Shown here piece by piece: positions 20,460-32,020 of a DNA stretch of 64,000 nt (the first letter of the stretch is position 1; each line of letters opens with the position of its first letter). The notes under the pieces were generated by a model, which made no database searches, was not told where the DNA came from, and was given only the letters and a program-made list of their open reading frames with translations. Location of the stretch: NCBI GenBank assembly GCA_037953625.1, contig CM075656.1, positions 87,377,001-87,441,000 on the forward strand, given 5' to 3'. The translations under genes were made by a program, and so were the position numbers. Source of the stretch: Crotalaria pallida (Eukaryota; Streptophyta; Magnoliopsida; Fabales; Fabaceae).

Positions 20460-21753
20460 AAGTTTGTGTTATAAATATGGTTTTTTTATATGTGCTCAAA
20501 AACACATATTAAAAATTATAAAAAAACCCACATATTATAAAAATTAAAATTGAATAAACCTATATAAAAAAATTGATATAATTAATATATATGAATTTTA
20601 TAATTACATCAATTTTTAATCCTTTTTGTTCACATGTTAGAAAAACTTTAAAACATAAATCAATTACATTATGCCTTTTTACTCGTTCTTTTTTTGGCCG
20701 CGAATGTCACATCATTTATTTATGATGCGATTATGTTATCGGTTATCCCATGTTCTACTTTAACTAGAAACACCTCGTGTTACGTACGGGGCCAATACGA
20801 TGACCAACCAAGTTATATATAAAATTATAGGTGTGATGCATAGATTAATTGTTAATTAATTATTATAGAATAATATAAATACATATGACAATGTAAAATG
20901 TAACATCTAAGATTATTTACCCTATTATACCCTTAATTAAAACAGTGAATTTAAAATTTTCTTTTTAATTTATAAAAATCACCCGTCAAACGGACGGAGT
21001 TTTGTTTGTTTTTAGGACTTTCCCAAAAGTTCTGGTTTTCCTGCAACCTAATAAACAATAACATTTCCAAATTCCAGAAGCCAGCAAAGCTATGTACATA
21101 TATCACAGCTTGTGCAACTTCGTGCACGCATCAGAAAAGCAAGTTTAAAACAACCCCTAGGACTTATAATCACCACTCACCTATCTACCAAAATTCATTA
21201 AGCCATTATTCCAATTTTTCTTAGGTTTTTATTTAATAATTTCATTTAAAATAAAGTTTAGGATGTTACATAATTTTCAAATAGTTGATTTATCTTATTA
21301 TTCCATAACTTGTATGATATATAATGGACACAATCTTATCTATTTTATCTTTTGAAAACATATTAATATAACGAATTATGATAATGATATTATTAATATA
21401 AATAAATTTTCTCGATATTTTCATTAATTATTTTAACTTTAATTTATGACAATAAAAATTTATAATTTTTTTTATCATACTTATAGGATCGAGAAAGTAT
21501 TATTTATGATTTATGATAGTATTAATATAAATAATTTCAATAAAAGTAAATACTATTATTATCAATATAAATATAAATAAATTTGTATGTATTTGGTGTT
21601 GTGAATTATGTTAATTCAGTGTGCTCAGCTTAATTTATATTCTATGTGGTCCTAAATGGAATGCAACGATACTGTGAGATTTGGTGCTAAATATAAAACA
21701 TTTTTCTAGTATTTTTTTTTCCAAAAACACCATTGCATCGGAATATCACCAAT
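20460..21753. other. Intergenic AT-rich DNA
   Basis: No gene, repeat end or RNA gene recognised. A short frame at 21006-21224 shows no domain or codon signal. Confidence 0.45.
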
Positions 21754-21769
21754 ATGCAATGGTTAGTTT

Positions 21770-21864
21770 TTTTTTTTTTTTTTGGTTTACTTGGGAGGTC
21801 TGGGACTAGAACCCATGACCTGGGGGAGGGGAAAATCCTAAGTGTCCCTGCAGCCACCAACTGA
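21770..21864 (-). mobile_element. Short tRNA-derived SINE, family 2, copy 2 (5'-truncated)
   Basis: Reverse orientation copy of the element at 20343-20444, with identical GGTCATGGGTTCTAGTCCCA. It lacks the first 10-15 bases including part of the A box. A perfect 16-base duplication ATGCAATGGTTAGTTT flanks it (21754-21769 and 21865-21880). Confidence 0.9.
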
Positions 21865-21880
21865 ATGCAATGGTTAGTTT

Positions 21881-23785
21881 AACAAACCAATAGTTTAACA
21901 AACCAATAAATAGGATCAAAATTTAAACTCCAAAAAGATTTTATAAATAGAATTGGAGAGAGTAACACAGTGTAATAAAAAGAGTTTTTTTTAATACACA
22001 CTTCTTCAACTCTACGTGTAAAATTTATTGTGGGTCTCATAGGTGTGTTATGTATTGTGCGGGAAATAGCAGAAGTAGTGGATCCACAAATTTATACTCT
22101 CCCCGTCTCACAGGGATGATAAAAAATGTCTAAATTTATGGTCCCTAAACTATAGTTAAAATAATTAATGAAAGGTTTAGAAATTGTAAACTTTAAATTG
22201 TGTTTTGTTGATTCATGCAAAATCCATTAAATTAGTTGTTTGATAATTGATTTATGTGATAGACAAATCATTAAATGCATGTCTCCTTAATTTTTTTGAC
22301 TTTTTTTTGTTAAATTTTTCTTTTAAATTGAGGAAAAATTTGTTACTTGTACCGAGGGAAATTTTTGGTAAAATAAGTAAATGGGGGGAATGTTTTTGGT
22401 AATTGAAGGGGATAATTAAAAAAAAAAAAAGTGTAGGGGATTGGGCGGGATGTTTCCTGCCTGCTATACAACCATGGGCTTTTATAACAGTATAGATTAA
22501 TATCCGAAAATCTTCATTTATTCCATGTATTTGTCAATTTGGAAAATTAAAGAGATTTAATCATTATTATTTTTTTCCTTTGTTATTTTATTACAAAATG
22601 TTTTAAAAATGGACCGGTAAATAAATTGGTCAGGATATTAGTTTAAGGTTTAATGATCCAACCATAATTGAACTATAATTCAACCGATAATATCATATAG
22701 TGTATATATATCTATACAAAATAACATATCAATTGATATTTAATAATATAATTAAACACAAATAGAAAAATATATCAACTTTAGAAGAAAATTCAAAGTA
22801 TATTGGGCTCAATTGTTGCAAGTGATTGCTTTAAAACATAGAGGGTTTTCAACTTACCAGTGGAAGTATTTAAATTGGAGAAACATTATAGTTATATAAA
22901 TATTAAATAGTGCATAATTGATTAAAATAGCATTATATAATTAATGAGAACCTATATATTAATATATACATTATGAAATTTCGTAGTTTTATTGAAAAAT
23001 TACCTAATCTCTTGTCCATGTTTATCCTTGTCTGCCTTACCCCTGCAAAAACCACCATCTGCCGATTGCCACTCCCATTACCGACTTCTATTGTTACTCA
23101 TCTCCATTGTCATTTTTACAACCTTCACCACCATATGCAATTTCTTTCTATATTTTTACCGTCACGCATGAGAATCGAGATTTGAACTCAAACCCAAATC
23201 TCATGAAAAAGGAAGATCAAAATCACTTATAGGTTTCTACAACTCCAAACCCGAATCCAAATCCATCGATTGTGGTGATTGTTGTTGTTGTTGATTTGCA
23301 TCTCATTCAAAAAGAAGCGAGCAACGTCCTCTTTTGTTCATCCATTAACACTGTTGCTAGTACGATTTCCGGTTTCATTTATGCCGTGAGAAGTCGTGAC
23401 CACCGCACACAGGCATGTGCACACGAACTTCATCTTCTTTATTCACCTTCTTCAATTTGTTCGTTGCCCATATCAGACTCCTTTGTCGATGGTGTAATAG
23501 GAGTGGTGGCGCTGTAAGGTGGAATGAAGGTCACCCAAAGAGTGTGGAGTTTGGGGATGAGGGCAAAAATATCTTTGCAAATTTTAATTATTGAGGGCTT
23601 CGTTGTAAATAACAATAAATCGGCTTGACAACCTATCGCAGGTTTTAGAGTATCCATACATCCCATGAATTCAATACAAGCTTAATCTTCCATGCACACT
23701 AACTGGATCCATTTTTTATTATGAAAACTTACTTTTAATTTTCAAGTTTGATTATGTTATGCATAAGATGCATAGATTAAAAAAA
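21881..23785. other. Intergenic; no supported gene
   Basis: Mostly AT-rich. The stretch 22990-23700 is less AT-rich and has several short frames on both strands, but none carries a recognisable domain, consistent splice sites or a promoter. It may be an old, unrecognised repeat. Confidence 0.4.
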
Positions 23786-24088
23786 AGCTAAACTACTCAT
23801 TTAGTCCATTACTTTACTTTTTGCTATCGAATTGGTCTCTCACATTTTTATTAATCATATTGGTCCCTCTTGTTTCTTTTCACTATCGATTTAGACTCCG
23901 AGTCATTATTCATCCTATTTGGATCAATATGGTTCGCACACTTGTCATTTCATATATGATGAACAATAACTCAAGAACCAATATGATAACGAAAATAAAT
24001 GTAAGGGACAAATATGATGCCAAAAAAACGCAAGGAACTAATTTGATAATAAAAAAATAAGATAAAGAACTAAATGAGCAATTTAGCC
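23786..24088. repeat. Mutator-like MITE, copy 1 (long inverted repeats)
   Basis: Ends GCTAAACTACTCATTTAGTCC and the complement of ACTAAATGAGCAATTTAGCC form long inverted arms with TTGGTCCCT-type phrases. It is a diverged relative of the element at 41797-42129. The flanking A-rich sequence does not give a convincing 9-base duplication. Confidence 0.75.
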
Positions 24089-24793
24089 AGTGAAAAAATG
24101 TGGGAAAGATATTTTCTTTCATATACACTCATGCATTTGAATGATTAACATACATATTGTGAACGGTATCAGCATTGTGAATAAGGCATTATGAAATCAT
24201 ATCAAAAATAAAATATATTTTCTTTAATTTCTTATTGAACCCAATTCTAATTTTAATAATTTTTAAAGTGACTTAGACTATTTGCTGTTACAATATTTTT
24301 TATTATCAAATTTGTTGGATTAAATACACAATAATTTTATTTATTTTTTTTATTAAATTAGATATGATGCCTAAGATATCTATGAATGATTTTATATTGT
24401 TTGTTCATTAATTTGAGGATTGAGATCATTTAAGCTTTTGTATAATTTTTTTCTTGCTATAAATTTTTTAGTGTGTAAACAAAGCTTTTACATAAGTTTT
24501 TAGGTCACACTACATATTGAAATTGCCCAAGACAAAACTTAAAATTTGACTTATTCAAACCAATAGGCCAAACTTGGATATTGAGTTTGGAATACAAGTC
24601 AAAACTATTTTTTTTTTAAAGTGTGATTCGGTTTGGCTCGTTCTTATGTAAAACACAAATAAAAAAATTATTTAATTAAAAATACATTATATTTCATCGA
24701 ATCTTTATTATATGTCACACTTAACTATTTTACAAAGATCAATAAGAATATTTACTTTTACTGAGACTTTTTAAAAAAACTTTGACATTAGTA

Positions 24794-25066
24794 CTCCCTC
24801 CGTCCCTAAATATAAAGTCTTTTAGACACTTTTATTTTGTCCCCATTTATAAAGCCTCATACTAATTTTCAATGATCATTAATTATTTTTTTTCATAAAC
24901 ACCCCTATTTATTTAACACTTTTTAGATTCCCAATAATATTAATACGGATCATTTTGAAATTACATATCACAAGTTCACATTTCCAATATAATTAACTAA
25001 ATTATTTCACTTTCTTATTGGACGTGAAATCCTCCAAAGAAGCTTTATATTTAGAGACGGATGGAG
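24794..25066. mobile_element. Stowaway MITE
   Basis: Ends CTCCCTCCGTCCCTAAATAT and the complement of ATATTTAGAGACGGATGGAG, with TA on both sides (24792-24793, 25067-25068). Internal phrases match the copies at 49155-49413 and 61441-61701. Confidence 0.88.
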
Positions 25067-25877
25067 TATAATTTTATCTTAGCTTCTTAACTTTTGTTGA
25101 ATAATTCATAAATATATCATTTCACACTAATAACAAATGATAAATAAGATAAAAAAAATAATAAAATTATCATAGAAAATACAAAATAAATTATATATAT
25201 AACAAAAATTTCCTCTAAAATACAACAAAAGAGTATGGGCGATAAAAAAAGTGTAACACGTTTAAAAAATTCAAGAAAATTAATTATACGCAGTTAAAAA
25301 AAAAAAACCCTACATAATTTAGTTAAAAATGTTTTACAGGAGTAACATGGAACAGAGTCCTGGAGTAAATGAAAAGTGGGCGTGTCTGTTCACCAGAAAA
25401 AAAAAAAAAAAAGTGGCGTGTCAATCTAGAGAAGTCCTAATAATAACGTGACACTTGTCTTTTTGAGTGCCACGTGTCAGACAAGAATTTCCAGTTTCCT
25501 TGCTTGGACGCTGACCAGAAAAGAACGTGTTACAAGATCAAGGTCACAGACAAAACAGTGTAGTGCAAAGAAGAAGCTGAGAAGAGAAGAAGAAGAACAG
25601 AAAAAAAAAAAAAAAAAAAAAAGAGAAAGAGAGATTTCATTATCTGAATCGCCCTGTCTAAATTTAGACCATTTTCTTATTGGGGACAGTCTCAACAGAA
25701 AACCACTATCTTGGTACTCTTAATTTTCGTTTTTTAGAAAATCCTCCTTAACGCACGATTCGCTGTTTTTATTTTTATTTTTTTTAATTTATTTTTAATT
25801 ATATCTTCTCTGTCAGTCAAAGGGGATTCTTATTATTTTTGGGTTTAGCAATTTTTGGTGGGTTTTTGCAAAGTTGT
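25067..25877 (+). promoter_or_regulatory. Upstream region and 5' UTR of the poly(A) polymerase gene
   Basis: An ACGT-core element GCCACGTGTCA lies at about 25469-25479. GA-rich and A-rich leader sequence follows (25555-25640). No in-frame ATG precedes the chosen start in the same open frame. Confidence 0.4.
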
Positions 25878-28800
25878 ATGGAGTTGGAACCTTACCAAAT
25901 CCCAAGTGGCGTCGTTTTGAATCCTCCTCCTCCCCCTCCTCTTCCTCCTCCACTTTTTCCGGTGATTAACCATTCTTCTCTGCCACCGCCACCACTGCCA
26001 CTACCACCACCCTCAGGGGTGCTGCTTCCATTCCCTTTCCACCCATCTTTGTTTTTCGCAATGGATCACCAAAGGTCTTTGTCCCTGCTTCAGGTGAACG
26101 AACCTTATTCTTGTTTTTTTGGTTTTTGATATTGTTCAAGTTTGAATCTTTTTTAAATTTTGTTTCTTGGGTTTGATTCAATAATGTGCAGTTTGTGAAT
26201 GATGAAGGACTTGTTCCCTCCCAAGAAGAGGAAGAGAAAAGGAAAAAAGCTATTCAAAAGCTCAAAGAGGTTTTCTTCTACAACATTCTCTCGTATGCTA
26301 TGGCATTTTGATTTTTGAATGTTGTTTCTTTTACTTTTTTGTTTTGTTAATTGCATGCTAAGTTGCATACTTTGTTTTTGTCAATGAATTGCATTGTGGT
26401 TTGAATGCATTTTTGTTTCCCTAAGAGGCTGCATTCTTTTAATTTATATACCTCTTGATTTATTTGTGTTCTTGTTAAAGATCTGAATAAATTTGTGTGC
26501 TTTTCCCTGATATTTTCACATGACTGAAAGTTTTGACAAAACTGACCATACTTCAACAAGTTCTTGTGTTATAAAAAGATTACATTGATTAATATATGTG
26601 ATACCATGTACAATATGATAATTATCAAGGAATTTATCTTTTTTTTTTTTTTTTTATACGTAGAAATTTATCTTTGGCGTAAGAAACGTTATAAATTTTT
26701 TAGTAAAATCGCTGTTTCTTTGTTTAAGTTTTATCAATAAATGTAAATTTAATACTTGCATGATTTTTATAGATGTGTAACTTTGTTCATAAGATAGGTC
26801 AGTTTTCTAAAGTTGCACGGATTTTTGAACTTATTTTCATGATCATTATAATTAAAATTACATTACAAACTATCACATCGCTCTAAATGTTGCAATCTTT
26901 TTTTTTCCCCCACAAATATGATAACTTTCAAAATTTCACGCCTTTGGAAGGAAAAACCATAGTGCGAGCACATTGAATGTGTGTTCCTAGAAGGGTCTCT
27001 GCCATTAAATTCAAGTTAATCCATGGTAGTTGTCTTTCACGGAGAGCAAGTTATAATTTCTTGTCAAGGAAATACCCATATTCGAATCATTGTATGATAA
27101 TCTAAATTCAGTTCTGTTAACAAAGAGAGCCTGATTCCCCTCAAGTAAGATCCTGGGTTTGAGTCTTATGAAAGGAAAAGGTATGCGCTAGAGAGCTTTG
27201 CCCCCTTAAAGAGGTTTTCCAAGCTCAACTTTGATTAGTTAGAGTCCAATGTGATTATTGGATACCGGGTTTTTGTATCTCAACTAAAAATATTAGTTTT
27301 TGTTAACTCGCATCCAGGGTGAAAGCACTCTACACCAAGCCAGAATTTGCCTAAAATGAGTCTAACCTGTTTCTCAAATGCAAGGCCTGATCTTGATCTA
27401 TTTACTTGATATAGGTTATTTTCAAATCTTGCCAGCCACAATCTTTTTAAAAGGCTGACATGGATGGTAAGCTTATTTAAATGCCTATTTTGTAGCAAGG
27501 CTTTTAAATAAGCCAACGAAGCCTATCCTTAAACAAGCCAAAGGGCCTTTTAACTTTAAATAGGCTCTTAAATTTTTTAAAAGAATATGATACTATTCAT
27601 AAAATTAATTATAATACAGAAAATAATATATACATAATTAACCAGGCCGACCCACCTGGCTTGAAAGGCTTTTCCAAATGGCCTAAAGTTTGATCCCTTT
27701 AACTAAACAGGCTTTTCAATTAGTCTTGACCCAACCTGTTTGCTAAATGGATTAAGAGGTGAATCCAAGTCTTCAGTAGGCCAGACCAGGCCATAGCCCC
27801 AATAAGCTGCTTGACCTATTTCCACCACTGCTTGCATTTCAATATTTCTTTATGGAATTTGTAGTACAGTCTTGATGCTACTGCCATTCCATTAGCAATT
27901 TTTCACTTCTATCTTGTTACCGTATTTGTCACACAGTTTATTTGATTTTGCACATTACTTGGCAGATAGTGTCAACATGGATCAAGAAGGTCGCATGGCA
28001 GCGTCGATTGCCAAAGCACCAGATCGCTGTTACTTCTGCCACCATATTGACATATGGATCTTACGGCCTTGGTGTAAGTGCCTTCCTTTTTAGTTCTTGT
28101 TGTAGTACTTGGCTTTTCTTGGCCTATAAATTGTGAGCTAAAGAATTTGTCTAATTAAGATTTCTCAAAATTTACTGGCATCCGATTCTCCAATTTCTTG
28201 ACAAGTCTAAAGTTTGATTTTTCTTCTAAACTTTTAATTATGTTCAGGTTCATACCCCAGCGTCTGACATTGATGCTTTATGTGTTGCTCCTTTCTTTGC
28301 CACCATTGCTGTGAGTTTATTGTATTTCTCTTCTTACTTATGATTACCTTTTTGGGTATGTAGTATTTGTTTCATTACTTATGAAATATGATCCGAACAG
28401 GAAGACTTTTTTATTGTTTTGCACGACATGCTTAAAAGGAGACCTGAAGTATCAGAGATTCACTGTGTCAAGAGTGCGAAAGTCCCTCTAATGCGACTTA
28501 AATTTGATAGAATTTCCATTGATCTTCCATACGCTCGACTTAGAGTTCTGTATGTTCCTGAGGTCAGTATGAGAGTTATGAACATTAGAATAAAGTTTGG
28601 ACTGCTGCATCTTTGGAGACCTTTTCAATTTATGAACATTCATGCTCAAAATCTCTTCAAACTAATGCTGGGCTGTTGCCTCTTTGAGTAGTGCATTCAC
28701 ATTACGCTTTAGTGCGAGAGCACTATATTTTATATTCTTCTGGATGATTTTTTGTTCAATAAACAACTATTTCACTGATCCTGTTAATTATCTTACAGAA

Positions 28801-29339
28801 TGTTGACATACTAAACCCATTCTTTATGAGGAATATTGATGATACCAGCTGGAAGAGCTTGTCCGGTGTACGTGCAAATAAGCGAATTCTTCAGCTAGTT
28901 CCAAATGTTGAGGTATGATGCATATCAATCCTTTCTGTTCTCCTTAAAAGAATTATGTTCATAAAAAATTGGACAATTATTTGGATGATGCAAATGAATA
29001 AAAAATATATCAACTTCCGTTGTTCTTGTTTTTGATCATGGCTGGCATCTCCCCTTTTTCTTTGGTTCTATGCTTGTTGTCGGGCCCGATCCTGACATTT
29101 TGTGGGTCATGGGCGAAAACAAAAATTAGGGCCCCTTTTTTAACCGAAAAATTAACTAAGCAAAATTTTTACAACAAATTCACCAAAAAAAAAAAAAAAA
29201 AAAAAAAGAGGATCTCATGCAAACTTTGAGTGCAATATAAAAAATGAGGGTTCCTAATTTATAATAAAATAAAATAACGTGAAACTTTTACACTAAAATT
29301 TGAACAAAAATAAGAATTCATACAAATTGTGAGAATCTG

Positions 29340-29393
<54 letters not shown>

Positions 29394-31089
29394 CAATTAC
29401 CATCGTCCATCGAAAAATTGAGATTAAAATTAATTCTAATATTTTTTGGCCCCCTCTTTCTATGGGCCCCGGGCAGTAGCACCTCCTGCACACCCCCAGG
29501 GCCAGCCCTGCAGTTGTTGTTGACAGGGAGGGACCTTGGTCTTGTCTTGCTTTTTAGTTCTTGTTCAATGTGGTTTTGTGATCTCTTATATGCGAAACTT
29601 ATGTATTTCAGAATTTTCAATCCATGCTACGAATCCTTAAATTTTGGGCAAAACGAAGAGGGGTATATGGAGCTGTAAGTGCATTTTAAGTTTAATTTTT
29701 ACTTCCATAACTTGCTTCATCCATGAACTCAGCTTTAATGGCATATATAACAACATTTTCATTTGCAGTTACTTGGTTATTTGGGAGGAATTCATTTGGC
29801 ACTTCTTGCAGCTTATGTTTGTCAAAGATATCCTGATGCCACCTTAAATGCTTTACTCACGAACTTTTTTCGAACATTTGCATTTTGGCCCTGGCCTACA
29901 CCAGTGATGCTAACATCTGTAGATGTTATTGAAACACGTCCCTTTTCCGTAATGCCCATTTTATTGCCATCTAGTCCTTACGAGTATTGCCATTCAAATA
30001 TAACTAAAAGCACATTCTATCGGATAAGGACTGAATTTCTACGTGGACATAACATGACAAGGGTATGTTTTGTTGTTTAACTTGGGTCTCCTTCCCTGTA
30101 TTCATTTTGCTGCTTGCGTTAATACTTTTACTCAGAGCCACTTAATCAAATATGCATATTGTACTGCCTTATTTTTTTACTTGGAAACCGTAGTTGAAGT
30201 TGATGCTCCTATTTTTCTCCCAATGATATTTTGCTCATACTCTTCATTTATCTGCATTGAAGGATCTTTTGAAGCCAGATTTCATTTGGGACAATGTATT
30301 TCAGCCTTTTCCATACTCCAAAAGATATTCCCAATTTGTCAAGATTTACCTCTCTACACCTGATCAATGTGAGCTTGGAAACTGGGTTGGTTGGGTCAAG
30401 TCTCGCTTCCGTGGCCTTCTTGTCATTGTAAGTTGCTCAAATGGTCAACTTTGTTATCTTATATAATTTTGTTATCATTGTAAGTACGCTTTTTGAATTA
30501 TAACTATGCAAATGATTACAGGCATGGACTTGCCCCTGCATATTTATTTATGGAGTAGAAATTTGTCATCTTCTACTGTTGATTTCAATGTTGCTTTTGG
30601 GTTTACTCATGATCATGAGTCATGATGACAGGAATTTATTGCTAACCTTTCCACATGTTTTATCACCATTTCCTCATGTGGTTTTGTTTGTTGCAGCTGG
30701 AGGGGATCCAAGGTTTTTGTGACCCAAACCCTACAGAATATGTTGACAATGAGAAAGGTGAGCCAAATGTGGTGTTTTATTGGGGCTTGCAACCCGCCGA
30801 TAAGAATAACTTGGTGGACATAGAGTTGGTAGAGGGAGAGTTTATGAAGATCATTGGCAATGGCTATGAAGGCACCCAAGGGAGAATGGAGTTGTCCATC
30901 CTGATAGCTTCTCAGCTTCCAAAGAATGCTCAGTTTGATGAAGGAACTATTAAGGGTAGAAAAACATGCTGGAAAGTAATTGATTATGATAAGAAAAGGA
31001 ACCCTCTGTACTCACAGCATCTTCCACATTGTCTTGTTGGCCAAGTAGCATCTAGTGGCGAGGCTGAGTGCCTCAGTTCTGGTGGCTAG
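25878..31089 (+). CDS. PAPS: Nuclear/cytoplasmic poly(A) polymerase, ten exons
   Basis: Adds poly(A) tails to RNA 3' ends. Exons: 25878-26093, 26192-26269, 27966-28073, 28248-28310, 28401-28562, 28799-28912, 29612-29674, 29769-30062, 30263-30427, 30697-31089. All junctions are GT-AG, in phase 0, and give 551 residues. The Pro-rich N-terminus spans residues 1-60. The nucleotidyltransferase core has helix-turn motif GSYGLGVHTPASDID with metal-binding D141 and D143, and the third aspartate D196 in ISIDLPYARL. The central domain (LRILKFWAKRRGVYGA, then LGYLGGIHLALLAAYVCQRYP) and the RNA-binding domain (FWPWPTPVML, then VGWVKSRFRGLLV) follow. The protein stops soon after the RNA-binding domain, without the long Ser/Thr- and Lys-rich nuclear tail of larger plant enzymes, as in Arabidopsis PAPS3. 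The PAPS3-like subtype and its location are inferred. Introns 2 and 6 are enlarged by repeats. Confidence 0.95.
27290..27835. repeat. AGGCCT/AGGCTTTTAAAT-rich repeat in intron 2 of the poly(A) polymerase gene (hAT-like)
   Basis: Many short motifs of the type AAGGCTTTTAAATAAGCC, ATAGGCTC, GGCTTTTCCAAATGGCC and CAGGCTTTTCAATTAG occur in both orientations. This matches the subterminal style of non-autonomous hAT elements and the blocks at 1541-1930 and 48100-48950. Exact ends were not found. Confidence 0.45.
29081..29512. mobile_element. hAT-like element in intron 6 of the poly(A) polymerase gene
   Basis: The ends are GC-rich and complementary in part (CGGGCCCGATCCTGACA at the left, CCCAGGGCCAGCCCTG at the right). 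They are flanked by CTTGTTGT and GTTGTTGT, a 7-of-8 match for an 8-base duplication. The interior includes AGGGCCCCTTTTT, a poly(A) run and an (AT)n microsatellite (29341-29391), then GGCCCCC...GGGCCCCGGGC. A similar GGCCGGCCCC...GGGGCCCC segment lies at 40222-40680. Boundaries are approximate. Confidence 0.55.
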
Positions 31090-32015
31090 ATTTGTTTTTT
31101 TTTTTATTTTTTTTTTTTTATGTCAGCTTGATGTATTATTGACTACAGCCCTGTATTTGTTCTGGTGGCATAGGTTGCACAGATTCAGTTGAATAAGAGT
31201 TTAGGGAGGTACCATAGAAAGAAGAAAAATCAAAGAGTTAGAATGGCTTAGGAAATGTATTGGAAAGAAAAAAGGATGTAAATTGAATAAACCTCTCATT
31301 TTTTATTTTTTTTGCAATTCGAAAAAAGTGTTTAGACAAAGGAATGATTAGTTGGAAAGTGGCAGCTTGTTCTGGCAATTTTTTTGGTTGGAAATTAATG
31401 CTTTTTTTTTTTTTTGAAGGGGTTGGAAATTAATGCTTACTAGTACTGTATTATAATACATGGTATATAGGGTGAAAACTTAAAAGTAACAAAAAAAAAG
31501 CCATGTTCTGTAAATTCATGGCCCAATTTGTAGTAGTCGTCCTTATCACACGGTGAAGTATAATTAATAAGCTTCAATGCATAGTGTTCCAGTATATTGT
31601 ATCATCCTAATCCACAGGCAGTGGTTGAAGCCTGGGAATATATTCATGAATAATTAGAGGATGACACGTACAAACAATATTTTTCAAAGAACAATTTATG
31701 CACTGACCTTTCATGCATATGAGCCACATATATATTAATTAGACATAAAAATTAGAGTTCTCTAGAGTTTGCATCAATTTCAACATTTATGATGCACACC
31801 AGGAAGGTAACATGTCATCCATGCAACTACAATCATTTCAATTATATAAAAAAAATGAAAAAAAAAGAAAAGAAAAGAAACTATGAAAGCAATCGCATAT
31901 AATATAAATTAAGGATTTTCTTAGTCTTAGTTAGTCTCACAGACAAATTATAAGAATTTAAAAAAAGCAAGCGCATATAATAAATTAAAAATTTTCTTAA
32001 TCTTAGTCAATTTCA
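31090..32015. other. 3' flank of poly(A) polymerase and intergenic DNA
   Basis: The first 200 bases probably form the 3' UTR, with AATAAG and AATAAA-like signals (about 31190 and 31284). The rest shows nothing recognisable. Confidence 0.4.
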
Positions 32016-32020
32016 AGAAT

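Noticed and set aside
23272..23666. Overlapping frames of 75-81 aa on both strands
   Set aside because: No domain, no codon bias and no splice context; probably old repeat DNA.
29293..29493. Frames with IYIYIY runs (also near 34430 and 2970)
   Set aside because: Translations of (AT)n microsatellites.
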